Below are positions 54,861-63,067 of a DNA stretch of 64,000 nt, piece by piece. The notes under the pieces are model-generated. The model was not told where the DNA came from and made no database searches. It saw only the letters and a program-made list of their open reading frames with translations. The position numbers and the translations under genes were made by a program. This stretch comes from Ilyomonas sp963790435 (GTDB lineage: Bacteria; Bacteroidota; Bacteroidia; Chitinophagales; Chitinophagaceae): NCBI GenBank assembly GCA_963790435.1, contig CAWBOI010000001.1:1240001-1304000 (forward strand), read 5' to 3'. The first letter of the stretch is position 1, and every line of letters starts with the position of its first letter.

Positions 54861-55260
54861 TAGACAAGTACTACCGCTAACATCCCCAACTCGGCGAAGT
54901 TTGCAAACTTCGTTGCATTTTAATTGAAGTTCTTAACTTCATAGCATAGCAGACAATGATAGAAACAAAGACCAACTCAGAGCTTATTTTATTAGACTAA
55001 TAGTGATTGATTGGGTTGATGTTTTTACTCGAAAACAATACAAAGGCTTGCACATATTTTCCTCACTCTTTGCCTTCTTTCAAAGTTGCTGATTAATTGT
55101 TCACTATCTATCACGAAAAAAGAATTGTTATCAGCTATGAGCAATACTTGTCCGTTGGAATGCTTTGTGCGATTGGAAATGGGTTAACCAGTTATAAAAA
55201 CACCGTGGTTTAACACAGCCTGTAACGCTTGTTAAACTAGAAAAAAACAAAATCAATTAC
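54861..55260. repeat. 400 bp intergenic region with two palindromes
   Basis: No gene. CGAAGTTTGCAAACTTCG is a perfect 18 bp palindrome at 54895-54912 and TGAAGTTCTTAACTTCA a second one at 54925-54941. They may act as a terminator pair or belong to a repeat family. Nothing recognised in the remaining ~320 bp. Confidence 0.55.
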
Positions 55261-55740
55261 ATGGCAAACGAACAAGTAAAACAGCTTATTAAAGAAGGAC
55301 TGGCAGCAATGAAAACCGGCAGTGAAACTGCAGCAAAAGCTACCGATGCCATTAACAAGGCAGCAAAAAATGAACAATTAAAGCAAGCTCTTAAAAAGGG
55401 CAACGAAACATCGAAGAAGTGGGCAGAGCAGATTGATCGTGCATTGCAGGAAGCTGGTGGCGGCGAAACAAAAGAGAATCCTGTGATTGAAGGTATTAGC
55501 AAGGTAAGTCAGAACATTCTCTCAACGGCGCCGGATGATGTTTCGCGGGACTTAGATATCATAGCCGCTGGTCAGTTGGCGCTTCACTATTGGATAGCTG
55601 CCTTTGGCACTATGGCAAGTTATACCGAACATGCAGGTTTGCACGAATCACAAAAAGCCATGAAAGCCTCAGCAGAGGAAGCCAAACAGGCAGACGAAGA
55701 ACACACAAAGATTGCCAAAGAAATTATGGGCAAAGCATAA
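55261..55740 (+). CDS. DUF892/YciF-like ferritin-like protein, divergent
   Basis: 159 residues, mostly helical. It aligns to the C-terminal part of YciF-like ferritin-like proteins: NEQLKQALKKGNETSKKWAE and LDIIAAGQLALHYWIAAFGT. In that helix the usual carboxylate ligands (E..HYE) are replaced (L..HYW), so metal binding is doubtful. A strong terminator follows the stop. Stress-response roles are suggested for the family only. Confidence 0.7.
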   Translation: MANEQVKQLIKEGLAAMKTGSETAAKATDAINKAAKNEQLKQALKKGNETSKKWAEQIDRALQEAGGGETKENPVIEGISKVSQNILSTAPDDVSRDLDIIAAGQLALHYWIAAFGTMASYTEHAGLHESQKAMKASAEEAKQADEEHTKIAKEIMGKA

Positions 55741-55767
55741 CATTGCTTTCTTAAATGTTTAATGGAA

Positions 55768-55802
55768 ACGAGCCGGATGATTGTAAGTCCGGCTCGTTTT
55801 AT
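55768..55802 (+). terminator. Strong terminator after ferritin-like gene
   Basis: AAACGAGCCGGA pairs with TCCGGCTCGTTT over 12 bp, with a loop of about 10 bases, then T-run. Confidence 0.88.
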
Positions 55803-55910
55803 TTATCGTTTGGTTTTGCCTCTTTTATATCCTCAAATTTTTGAAGTTGGTAAGTTTATAATCTCAAAGCAAAACTTATGTTTATATAAATTATTTGGGC
55901 AAAAACAAAT

Positions 55911-56384
55911 TCAACTATGATGATACTTTTCATTCTTTAAAATGGTGCAGGCACGATAGATTTGTTCAGCCAGAATCAACCGTACCAGCATGTGCGGAAA
56001 CGTTAGCTGCGAAAGACTTAGCGTGTGATTGGCGCGTTTAAAAACAGCATCATCCACTCCAAAAGCACCACCAATTAAAAACACGATTCGCTTACAACTT
56101 TCGTTGGCTTTTTGTTGAATCAGTTGCGCCAATTGTGTTGATGAAATCATTTTGCCCCGTTCGTCCCACAAAACCAAAACATCGTCTGTTTGCAGCAGTG
56201 CAAGAATAAACTTCGCTTCTTCTTTTTTCAATTCGCTTACCGATAAAGAAGCGCTATTCTTTACATTGGGAATCAACAGCCATTCAACAGAAAAATAATG
56301 GTTAACGCGAGCCGTAAAATCTTCAATGCCTTCTTTCACATAATGCTCGTGCACTTTACCAACGCTGCAAAAAATAAATTTCAT
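55911..56384 (-). CDS. rlmH: 23S rRNA (pseudouridine1915-N3)-methyltransferase
   Basis: 157 residues of the SPOUT family RlmH: MKFIFCSVGKVHEHYVKEGI at the start, LWDERGKMISS, FLIGGAFGVDDAVFKRANHT and the C-terminal knot LSQLTFPHMLVRLILAEQIYR. It methylates pseudouridine 1915 in helix 69. The start is firm by family alignment. A TAnnTTTG box lies 4 nt before it. Confidence 0.93.
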   Translation of the reverse strand: MKFIFCSVGKVHEHYVKEGIEDFTARVNHYFSVEWLLIPNVKNSASLSVSELKKEEAKFILALLQTDDVLVLWDERGKMISSTQLAQLIQQKANESCKRIVFLIGGAFGVDDAVFKRANHTLSLSQLTFPHMLVRLILAEQIYRACTILKNEKYHHS

Positions 56385-56388
56385 GAAA

Positions 56389-56396
56389 CAAAATTA
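56389..56396 (-). promoter_or_regulatory. -7 box 4 nt before rlmH start
   Basis: TAATTTTG on the minus strand ends four bases upstream of ATG 56384. Because the RlmH N-terminus is fixed by family alignment, a transcript from here would be leaderless or nearly so. Confidence 0.5.
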
Positions 56397-56524
56397 GCTA
56401 CGGGCAGTGAGCTTCGAGCTATGAGCACCGGAAGTGAGATTTATTTCGTTTGTTATCTACCCGTCATTTCTTAGCTTCTTTCTTCACTCAAAGCTCGTAG
56501 CGCAAGGCTCATAGCTAATAGCTC
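56396..56524. repeat. AGCT-rich tract between rlmH and cysE
   Basis: Contains GAGCTTCGAGCTATGAGC and several AGCT words in degenerate order, same family as 7719-7873 and 59414-59583. It fills almost the whole divergent promoter region. Confidence 0.65.
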
Positions 56525-56526
56525 AC

Positions 56527-56534
56527 TACCTTCG
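56527..56534 (+). promoter_or_regulatory. -7-like box 4 nt before cysE start
   Basis: TACCTTCG, one mismatch from TAnnTTTG, ends 4 nt before the ATG at 56539. Confidence 0.4.
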
Positions 56535-56538
56535 CGCC

Positions 56539-57348
56539 ATGCAGTATCCTGGTTTTATTTTACAAAATGTGCTGCCTTCCAAACAACAGGTCAGTCGCTT
56601 TACAGAAGGATTGATCCATTACCTGTTTCCGGTTGCGCAGGATGCAGAAAGCTTTATTCAACAACACGAAACAATAAAAGAAACTTTGCAGCAACAATTG
56701 CAGCAATTGTTAATGCTGGTTGATAAAACAACCGTTGCCCAGCACAACGAAACCATAGACCATTATTTTTGCGAATTGTGCTCTATCAAAGATGCTTTGC
56801 TAAAAGACGCGCAGTTGATTTTAGATTTCGATCCGGCTTCGTCTTCACTTGAAGAAATTATTCTTTCTTACCCTGGCTTTCAGGCTATTACTGTGCATCG
56901 GTTAGCGCATTCCTTGTATCAACAAAAAGTTCCTCTTTTGCCCCGCATGATGAGCGAATGGTCGCATAGTCAAACCGGCATTGATATTAACCCCGGCGCT
57001 ACCATTGGTTGCCCGTTTTTTATTGATCATGGCACCGGCGTGGTAATTGGCGAAACGGCTGTGATTGGCGACCATGTAAAAATATACCAGGGCGTAACAC
57101 TGGGCGCACTTGCCGTGCGGAAAGAAGATGCCAAACGCAAACGCCACCCAACCGTACAGGACAATGTAGTGATTTATGCCGGCAGCACCATTCTGGGTGG
57201 CACTACTATTATCGGGCACGACAGCGTGATTGGCGGCAACACATGGCTAACGCAAAGTGTGCCTCCGCACAGTGTGGTCTATCATAAACATCAAACCGTA
57301 ATTAAAGACAGCAAAGACTTTGAAGAGCCTATCAATTTTGTGATTTAG
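56539..57348 (+). CDS. cysE: Serine O-acetyltransferase
   Basis: 269 residues. A helical N-terminal domain, then left-handed beta-helix hexapeptide repeats: GIDINPGATIGCPFFIDHGT, GVVIGETAVIGDHVKIYQGV, HPTVQDNVVIYAGSTILGGT. The HGTG pair carries the catalytic His/Asp. It makes O-acetylserine for cysteine synthesis. The longer N-terminus is EpsC/SAT-like. It joins the sulfur theme of this window. Confidence 0.92.
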   Translation: MQYPGFILQNVLPSKQQVSRFTEGLIHYLFPVAQDAESFIQQHETIKETLQQQLQQLLMLVDKTTVAQHNETIDHYFCELCSIKDALLKDAQLILDFDPASSSLEEIILSYPGFQAITVHRLAHSLYQQKVPLLPRMMSEWSHSQTGIDINPGATIGCPFFIDHGTGVVIGETAVIGDHVKIYQGVTLGALAVRKEDAKRKRHPTVQDNVVIYAGSTILGGTTIIGHDSVIGGNTWLTQSVPPHSVVYHKHQTVIKDSKDFEEPINFVI

Positions 57349-57405
57349 AATTGTTCGCAATTTGCATGGCATTATATTAGCAACACAGTTTGTAAACCAG
57401 ATTGT

Positions 57406-57705
57406 ATGCAAGAACAAAATAACCCGCAACAAGAAGAAAATTCGGGCAAAAACAAAAGCACTGAATTCTTTGAAAAAAGAGAGATGAACAATGAAGTAAA
57501 CGATGCCGATAATGCAGGTGATAATACCTTCACTCCTATTTATTTAGATGATGAAAATGTGCTGCAAACGCCCAATGAAAAGAAACACGACAAGAGCATA
57601 AACCTGCAACAAAACGATAAGGTAGAAGTAATAGATACAGATAAAGATGAAACCATGTTTGATAAGCTGAACGATAACGCACAACGGCGCGGCATGAACG
57701 AATAA
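57406..57705 (+). CDS. Small hypothetical acidic protein
   Basis: 99 residues, highly charged (Asn/Asp/Glu/Lys-rich), no hydrophobic core; probably disordered. No family recognised. It starts 57 bp after cysE. GCAAAAACAAA appears at 57446-57456 (GKNK). Confidence 0.5.
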   Translation: MQEQNNPQQEENSGKNKSTEFFEKREMNNEVNDADNAGDNTFTPIYLDDENVLQTPNEKKHDKSINLQQNDKVEVIDTDKDETMFDKLNDNAQRRGMNE

Positions 57706-57743
57706 ATCTATTTAATGAAGGCTGCCAATGAAGATAATTTCTA

Positions 57744-57989
57744 TCAGCACAACACAACAAATTCATCTTTGCTGGCAGCTATCACTTCTTCTCCTTTATC
57801 ATCTTTTAAGAGAAGTAAATGAACATGCTGTTTCTTTGCTTCAGCAATCAATATTTTCATATCAATATCACGCTTTGCAATAGACGACATTTTGCGTTGG
57901 CTCATAGTTGATTCGCCACTTACAACCGATTCTATCCAACGTTGCATCCAATCTTCCGGCGACATTTTATTTTCCATTTTCGTTTTCAT
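57744..57989 (-). CDS. Small hypothetical protein
   Basis: 81 residues; DWMQRWIESVVSGESTMSQR then DIDMKILIAEAKKQHVHLLL suggests a compact alpha/beta fold. The end is FVVLC. It may start at the second Met (57977). No family recognised. It converges with the preceding small gene. Confidence 0.5.
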   Translation of the reverse strand: MKTKMENKMSPEDWMQRWIESVVSGESTMSQRKMSSIAKRDIDMKILIAEAKKQHVHLLLLKDDKGEEVIAASKDEFVVLC

Positions 57990-58169
57990 GTCTGTATTGA
58001 TTTGTTCTGAAAGATAGACAAATACTTTCTGCTTTATTCATTTGTTTTTATTCATTTTTGTTGATTATTCAATTTACATTAGCTGCATGTTTGATTAGTA
58101 AACGCGTTGCACCAAACTTATTTTTTGTTTAGTATTTGTATTGCACAAACCATATAAAACCGTTCTCTC

Positions 58170-59417
58170 ATGGCAGTAAGTACCGGCGCACCAACTGATA
58201 TTTTAGTTGAAGATGATGGCAATTCAAAAAGCTATCTCTATCCGTTTATCTTGGTAACCTGTCTGTTTTTTTTATGGGGATTTTCTTATGGTTTGTTAGA
58301 TGTGCTGAACAAACATTTCCAGGCAACCATGGGCGTTTCTAAAGCACGCTCTACATTGTTGCAGGCGGCTTATTTCGGAGCTTACTTTTTAGTGGCGTTG
58401 CCAGCAGGTTTGTTCATGAATAAATATGGCTATAAACGAGGTATAATTTTCGGATTGATATTATTTGCAACAGGTGCATTTTTGTTTTACGCCTTCGCTT
58501 CGATCAACATTCCGAATGATGAAAAATTCAATTGCTTTTTAGGCGCTTTTTTGGTGCTGGCTTCAGGACTTACCTTCCTGGAAACCGCAGCCAATCCCTA
58601 TTCTGCAATATTGGGAAAACCTGAATCATCAGAGTTTCGGTTGAACTTATCACAAAGCTTCAATGGCATTGGTGCGTTCATCGGTCCACTGGTAGGGGGT
58701 GTTCTTTTTTTTGCCGAAAACAAAAGTGGTTCTTCATCTAACAATGTGCAGTTGGTGTATGTGGTGATTGGGGTAGTTGTAGCCCTGTTTGCGGTTTTGT
58801 TCAGTCGCACACATCTTCCTGAAATTAAAGAAAGTACATTGGTTTCTAATGTTGAACAAGACACAAAACCATTGTCGGCTCACAAGCATTTTATTGGCGC
58901 TGTAGTTACTCAGTTTTTTTATGTAGCGGCGCAGGTTGGCATTGCTGCTTTGTTCATTAACTATTGCACAGAAGCCGACCATACGATTAGCGACCAAAAG
59001 GCGGCTAATTTGTTGGGTACAAGTTTGCTCCTTTTTACCATTGGCAGGTTTACCGGTTCGGCGTTGATGAAGAAATATGCACCGAATCAACTACTCTCTA
59101 TTTATGCCATTATCAATGTTGTGTTGTGTGTTATAGTAGTGTTTGGGCACAGCACACTTTCCATTTATGCGCTGATGGCTGTTTTCTTTTTCGAGTCTAT
59201 CATGTTCCCAACCATTTTCGCTTTAGGGGTAAAAGATTTAGGTCACCATACCAAACAAGGCTCATCGTTTTTGGTAATGGCAATTGCCGGTGGTGCGTTC
59301 ATGCCTTATTTTATGGGCTTGCTGGCAACGCCGGTTACGACACGCGCTTACATCATTCCGCTTTTTTGTTTTGTAATTGTAGCCTGGTATGGCTGGAAGG
59401 GATATAAAACAAGATAG
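58170..59417 (+). CDS. fucP: L-fucose:proton symporter-family sugar transporter (MFS, FucP-like)
   Basis: 415 residues, twelve predicted membrane helices. FucP marks: FLWGFSYGLLDVLNKHFQ near the start, YFGAYFLVALPAGLFMNKYG, ASGLTFLETAANPYSAILG, and NLSQSFNGIGAFIGPLVGG. The family imports fucose, glucose, galactose or N-acetyl sugars with protons. The exact sugar cannot be read. It stands alone; no fucose catabolic gene is adjacent. Confidence 0.88.
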   Translation: MAVSTGAPTDILVEDDGNSKSYLYPFILVTCLFFLWGFSYGLLDVLNKHFQATMGVSKARSTLLQAAYFGAYFLVALPAGLFMNKYGYKRGIIFGLILFATGAFLFYAFASINIPNDEKFNCFLGAFLVLASGLTFLETAANPYSAILGKPESSEFRLNLSQSFNGIGAFIGPLVGGVLFFAENKSGSSSNNVQLVYVVIGVVVALFAVLFSRTHLPEIKESTLVSNVEQDTKPLSAHKHFIGAVVTQFFYVAAQVGIAALFINYCTEADHTISDQKAANLLGTSLLLFTIGRFTGSALMKKYAPNQLLSIYAIINVVLCVIVVFGHSTLSIYALMAVFFFESIMFPTIFALGVKDLGHHTKQGSSFLVMAIAGGAFMPYFMGLLATPVTTRAYIIPLFCFVIVAWYGWKGYKTR

Positions 59418-59583
59418 CTATGAGCTTCGAGCTGTGAAATGAAAGCTACAAGTCATAAGCTAAAACGTTTAAGCAAAAGCCCGCAGATTCAAGTTTTCAG
59501 CAAGAAGGTATTTGCTCCTCAAAACTCGTAGCTCACGGCTCGCAGCTAACCGCTTGTTGCTTGTAGCTAAAAGCTTGCAGCTT
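59414..59583. repeat. AGCT-rich tract between fucP and aldo/keto reductase
   Basis: TATGAGCTTCGAGCT at 59419-59433, then TTGTAGCTAAAAGCTTGCAG near 59560 and more AGCT words. Same family as 7719-7873 and 56396-56524. Confidence 0.65.
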
Positions 59584-59642
59584 TGCTGGCATGTTGTTAG
59601 TTACAAAAAGCGGGCATTTACAAACATTACAAAAAGCAACTT

Positions 59643-60503
59643 ATGAAAACACAAATAAGATCGGTTGAACAAACCTTTGATATTGCAGGCGACCTTACTG
59701 TAAACCGCATGGGTTATGGTGCGATGCGCATTACCGGCGATGGCATTTGGGGACCACCAAAAAACCACAACGAAGCGATTAAAGTATTGAAACGCGTGGT
59801 TGAACTGGGCATTAACTTTATTGATACGGCTGATAGTTACGGCCCTTATGTTTCGGAACAATTAATAGCGGAAGCTTTGTATCCGTATGCCGAAGGAGTA
59901 GTGATTGCAACAAAAGGTGGGTTGGAAAGAACCGGCCCGAACCAATGGCCTGTAAACGGATATCCTAATCATTTGCGCAAGGCTTTGCATGGCAGTTTAG
60001 AGCGGTTGAAATTGGCGCAGATTGATTTGTATCAACTGCATCGTATTGACCCCAAAGTTCCGTTTGAACAAATTTTTGAATTTTTGCAAAGCATTCAGGA
60101 AGATGGTTTGGTAAAACACATTGGTTTATCGGAAGTAAGTGTAGAAGAGATTCAAAAAGCAGAGCAATATATCAGCGTAGCTTCGGTGCAAAATAAATAC
60201 AGCGTTGACAATCGCAAATGGGAACCGGTGCTGGAATACTGTGAGCAGAACGATATAGCATTCATTCCCTGGTATCCGATTGGTGGTGGTAATTTGAATG
60301 CTACGCAGGTTTTAGAAAAAATTGCGGAAAAGCACAAAGCAACTTCTCACCAAATTGCGTTAAGCTGGCTGTTGTATCATTCGCCCAATATTTTGCTTAT
60401 TGCCGGTACATCAAACATTCAACACTTAGAAGAGAATTTCAACTCCGTAAACATCGTGCTGGACGAAGAAGATATAACATCCCTCGATGCAATTTCCGGG
60501 TAA
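59643..60503 (+). CDS. Aldo/keto reductase
   Basis: 286 residues, TIM-barrel AKR. Catalytic tetrad visible as FIDTADSYGP (Asp, Tyr), ATKGG (Lys) and YQLHRID (His). NADP-binding signature near the C-terminus (LLIAGTSNIQHLEEN). Substrate unknown; the family reduces sugar aldehydes and other carbonyls. Confidence 0.9.
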   Translation: MKTQIRSVEQTFDIAGDLTVNRMGYGAMRITGDGIWGPPKNHNEAIKVLKRVVELGINFIDTADSYGPYVSEQLIAEALYPYAEGVVIATKGGLERTGPNQWPVNGYPNHLRKALHGSLERLKLAQIDLYQLHRIDPKVPFEQIFEFLQSIQEDGLVKHIGLSEVSVEEIQKAEQYISVASVQNKYSVDNRKWEPVLEYCEQNDIAFIPWYPIGGGNLNATQVLEKIAEKHKATSHQIALSWLLYHSPNILLIAGTSNIQHLEENFNSVNIVLDEEDITSLDAISG

Positions 60504-60601
60504 AAACAAAATAAAAGAACTGCATGAACGCGGTTCTTTTATTTTTGTTCTCTATTTTTACTTCTCTATTTACTAACTTTTCAATAAAGCCTTGCACTTC
60601 C

Positions 60602-61330
60602 ATGAAGAATGAAAAAGCTTCGGTTCCGGCTCGTTCTATTTTAGCTATTGATATTGGCGGCTCGCATGTAAAAGCAACCTTGCTGGATGAAGAAGGAAAC
60701 CTGACGGCTGATTATAAAAAGCTGCCGACACCCGTGCCGGCTACACCCGATTCTGTTTTAAATGCCATTCAGCAGCTGGCTGATATGTTTCCGGGTTTTA
60801 CCAATATTTCGGCTGGCTTTCCAGGTTATGTAAGAAATGGAATTGTATTTACGGCGCCCAACTTAGGCACAGATGACTGGCGCAACACCAACCTGCAAGG
60901 GCTGCTTGCATCGAAGCTGGGCAAGCCCGCCAAAGTGGTGAACGATGCCGATATGCAAGGCTTAGGAATTGTAAGTGGCAAAGGGCTGGAACTGGTAATT
61001 ACACTCGGTACCGGCTTCGGTACTGCTTTGCTGAACAATGGTCAGTTGCTACCACATTTGGAAATCGGTCAGCATCCCGTTACCAAATCAAAAACCTACG
61101 ACCATTATATTGGTGAAAAAGCTTTGGAAGATGTAGGCAAAGAAAAATGGAACGACCGTGTGCAGAAGGTAATTCAAAATATGAAGACGCTGGTAAATTA
61201 TGATCAATTGTACATCAGTGGCGGCAATGCAAGCAAGCTTACTTTTACATTAGACAGTAATGTTTCTATTGCCAATAATAAATTAGGCATTAAAGGCTGT
61301 GCAAAATTGTGGCAACAAGACAACAAATAG
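60602..61330 (+). CDS. ROK-family sugar kinase (polyphosphate glucokinase-like)
   Basis: 242 residues from ATG 60602; the upstream frame to 60524 adds a hydrophobic stretch not typical of the family. Phosphate-1 motif LAIDIGGSHVKATLLDEEG, VVNDADMQGLG (catalytic Asp in the NDA motif), LVITLGTGFGTALLN. The zinc finger of ordinary ROK kinases is absent. It most resembles polyphosphate or ATP glucokinases. It follows the aldo/keto reductase, so sugar metabolism is likely. Confidence 0.85.
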   Translation: MKNEKASVPARSILAIDIGGSHVKATLLDEEGNLTADYKKLPTPVPATPDSVLNAIQQLADMFPGFTNISAGFPGYVRNGIVFTAPNLGTDDWRNTNLQGLLASKLGKPAKVVNDADMQGLGIVSGKGLELVITLGTGFGTALLNNGQLLPHLEIGQHPVTKSKTYDHYIGEKALEDVGKEKWNDRVQKVIQNMKTLVNYDQLYISGGNASKLTFTLDSNVSIANNKLGIKGCAKLWQQDNK

Positions 61331-61879
61331 TTTAAAAACCGCTTTTTGGCAACCCTACCATGGTAAATCAAAAACAAATGTCTCTTGTAAAGAGACATTT
61401 GTTTTAATGTGAAAAAAATGTCTCGCTTTTCTGTAAAACTGTAATTGCTATCAATCTGTATCACTAACTAATTTGTAGTAGTTTTCAATGAATAGTGTTA
61501 AGAAGTTATAAGCATAAAGCACGCTTGCTAATTTACATTAAAAACAAAGGTTTCTTTTTATAAATAAGCAGTTAACCTTTATAAGTTTATGTATTTAATT
61601 TATTTTCAACTCTTAATTTTTAAACTTCCTCTACAATAAAATAAAATCCATTGCCAAAAAGCTGTCGCTTACAGATAAAGTATTCACCAGTATGGCTTAA
61701 TACTTGATTATCGTTGTGCTTAGCAGTCTCGTAAAAACCAAAAACTATTTTTCAGTGCTTGAACCCTGTTGCATAAAAAATCCGTACTTAATAGTTGCTT
61801 TCTTTCTTGGTTCTCTGAGTTGCAAAACATCTTGATTGCCTGTTTTTGGAAACCATTTTTAAATACAATATAAAGTATA
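61331..61879. other. 549 bp intergenic region upstream of exopolysaccharide genes
   Basis: A strong terminator lies at 61371-61405 (AAAACAAATGTCTCTT / AAGAGACATTTGTTTT). The remaining ~470 bp are AT-rich and hold no recognised gene or repeat; the promoter of the exopolysaccharide genes must lie here. No JUMPstart-like element was seen. Confidence 0.55.
61371..61405 (+). terminator. Terminator after ROK kinase
   Basis: Perfect 16 bp arms with a 3-base loop, T-rich end on the plus strand. Confidence 0.85.
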
Positions 61880-63067
61880 ATGAAAATTGGTATTGTACAT
61901 ACCGGATATTTATTTAAAGGCGGCGAAGATGTAATGGTAGAACAGGAGTATCAATTGTTGAAGAAAAACAAAGTAGCAGTTGAAGTATTGTATTTTAAAA
62001 ATGCTTCCAGCCGGCTACAACAATTAGCAGAAATGACAACAGCGTTTTATAATCCTTTTTCTTACTATCGAATAAGCCGATGGTTAGCTGCTGTAAAGCC
62101 GGATGTAGTGCATATACACAACTGGCATTACAGTGCTTCACCGGCAGTATTTCTTGCAGCCAAGAAAAAAGGAATTCCTGTTGTTCACACACTGCATAAT
62201 TTTAGATTGTTGTGCCCTTCAGGAACATTGTTGCACAACAATGTAATATCGTCTGAGTATCTCCGTAACACCTTTCCCTGGCATTCGGTACGCAGCCGTG
62301 CTTATCGTCATTCCTATTTGCAAACCTTTTGGCTCGCATCTGTTATTTGGTTTCATAAGAAAATTGGCACCTGGAAAAATGTTGACAAATACATTGTTCT
62401 TACTGAACATGCGAAAGGCATTTTTTTATCGTCAGACATTTTTACAAAAGAAAAAATTGCGGTAAAACCAAACTTTATAGCTAATGTTTCGCCGGAGAAA
62501 TTGGAAAGACAATCTCATTTTTTATTCACCGGAAGACTGTCTGCAGAAAAAGGGCTGGAAGTTTTATTGACCGCTTTTGCGCGCAGCGGTCATACCTTAA
62601 AAATAATTGGCGATGGCCCGTTGCGCAACGTAGTGGAAGGGTTTGCAAAGATGCATAAGAACATCATTTACTTAGGATTTAAACATAAAAATGAAATAAT
62701 CAATGAGCTAAAAGTTTGCACTGCGTCTATTTTTTCGTCTATCTGGTACGAAGGCAATCCACTTACCATTATTGAAGCTTTGTCTTGTGGCACAGCCGTG
62801 ATTGCATCGGGCATGGGAGCTATGCAAACAATGATTACAGATGGATATAACGGGTTACATTTTAAGCCCGGAAGTGAAGATGACTTAATTGAACAATTAA
62901 ACCAATGGCAGGCTTTGCCACAATCTCGGAAAGACAATTTCTACGCAAAAGCAAAACAATCATACATGGATAATTATACGCCTGAAAAAAGTTTTGAAAA
63001 ACTGGTTTCTATTTATAAATCTGTTGTAACCCATGGAAAAACTAAACCTGTTGAGCTTGTGCATTAG
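61880..63067 (+). CDS. GT4-family glycosyltransferase
   Basis: 395 residues, GT-B fold. YLFKGGEDVMVEQEYQLLKK at the start, a Rossmann C-terminal half with FLFTGRLSAEKGLEVLLTAF, GDGPLRN and EGNPLTIIEALSCGTAVIAS. It transfers a sugar from a nucleotide donor during surface polysaccharide synthesis. It overlaps the next gene by 35 bp. Confidence 0.9.
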   Translation: MKIGIVHTGYLFKGGEDVMVEQEYQLLKKNKVAVEVLYFKNASSRLQQLAEMTTAFYNPFSYYRISRWLAAVKPDVVHIHNWHYSASPAVFLAAKKKGIPVVHTLHNFRLLCPSGTLLHNNVISSEYLRNTFPWHSVRSRAYRHSYLQTFWLASVIWFHKKIGTWKNVDKYIVLTEHAKGIFLSSDIFTKEKIAVKPNFIANVSPEKLERQSHFLFTGRLSAEKGLEVLLTAFARSGHTLKIIGDGPLRNVVEGFAKMHKNIIYLGFKHKNEIINELKVCTASIFSSIWYEGNPLTIIEALSCGTAVIASGMGAMQTMITDGYNGLHFKPGSEDDLIEQLNQWQALPQSRKDNFYAKAKQSYMDNYTPEKSFEKLVSIYKSVVTHGKTKPVELVH

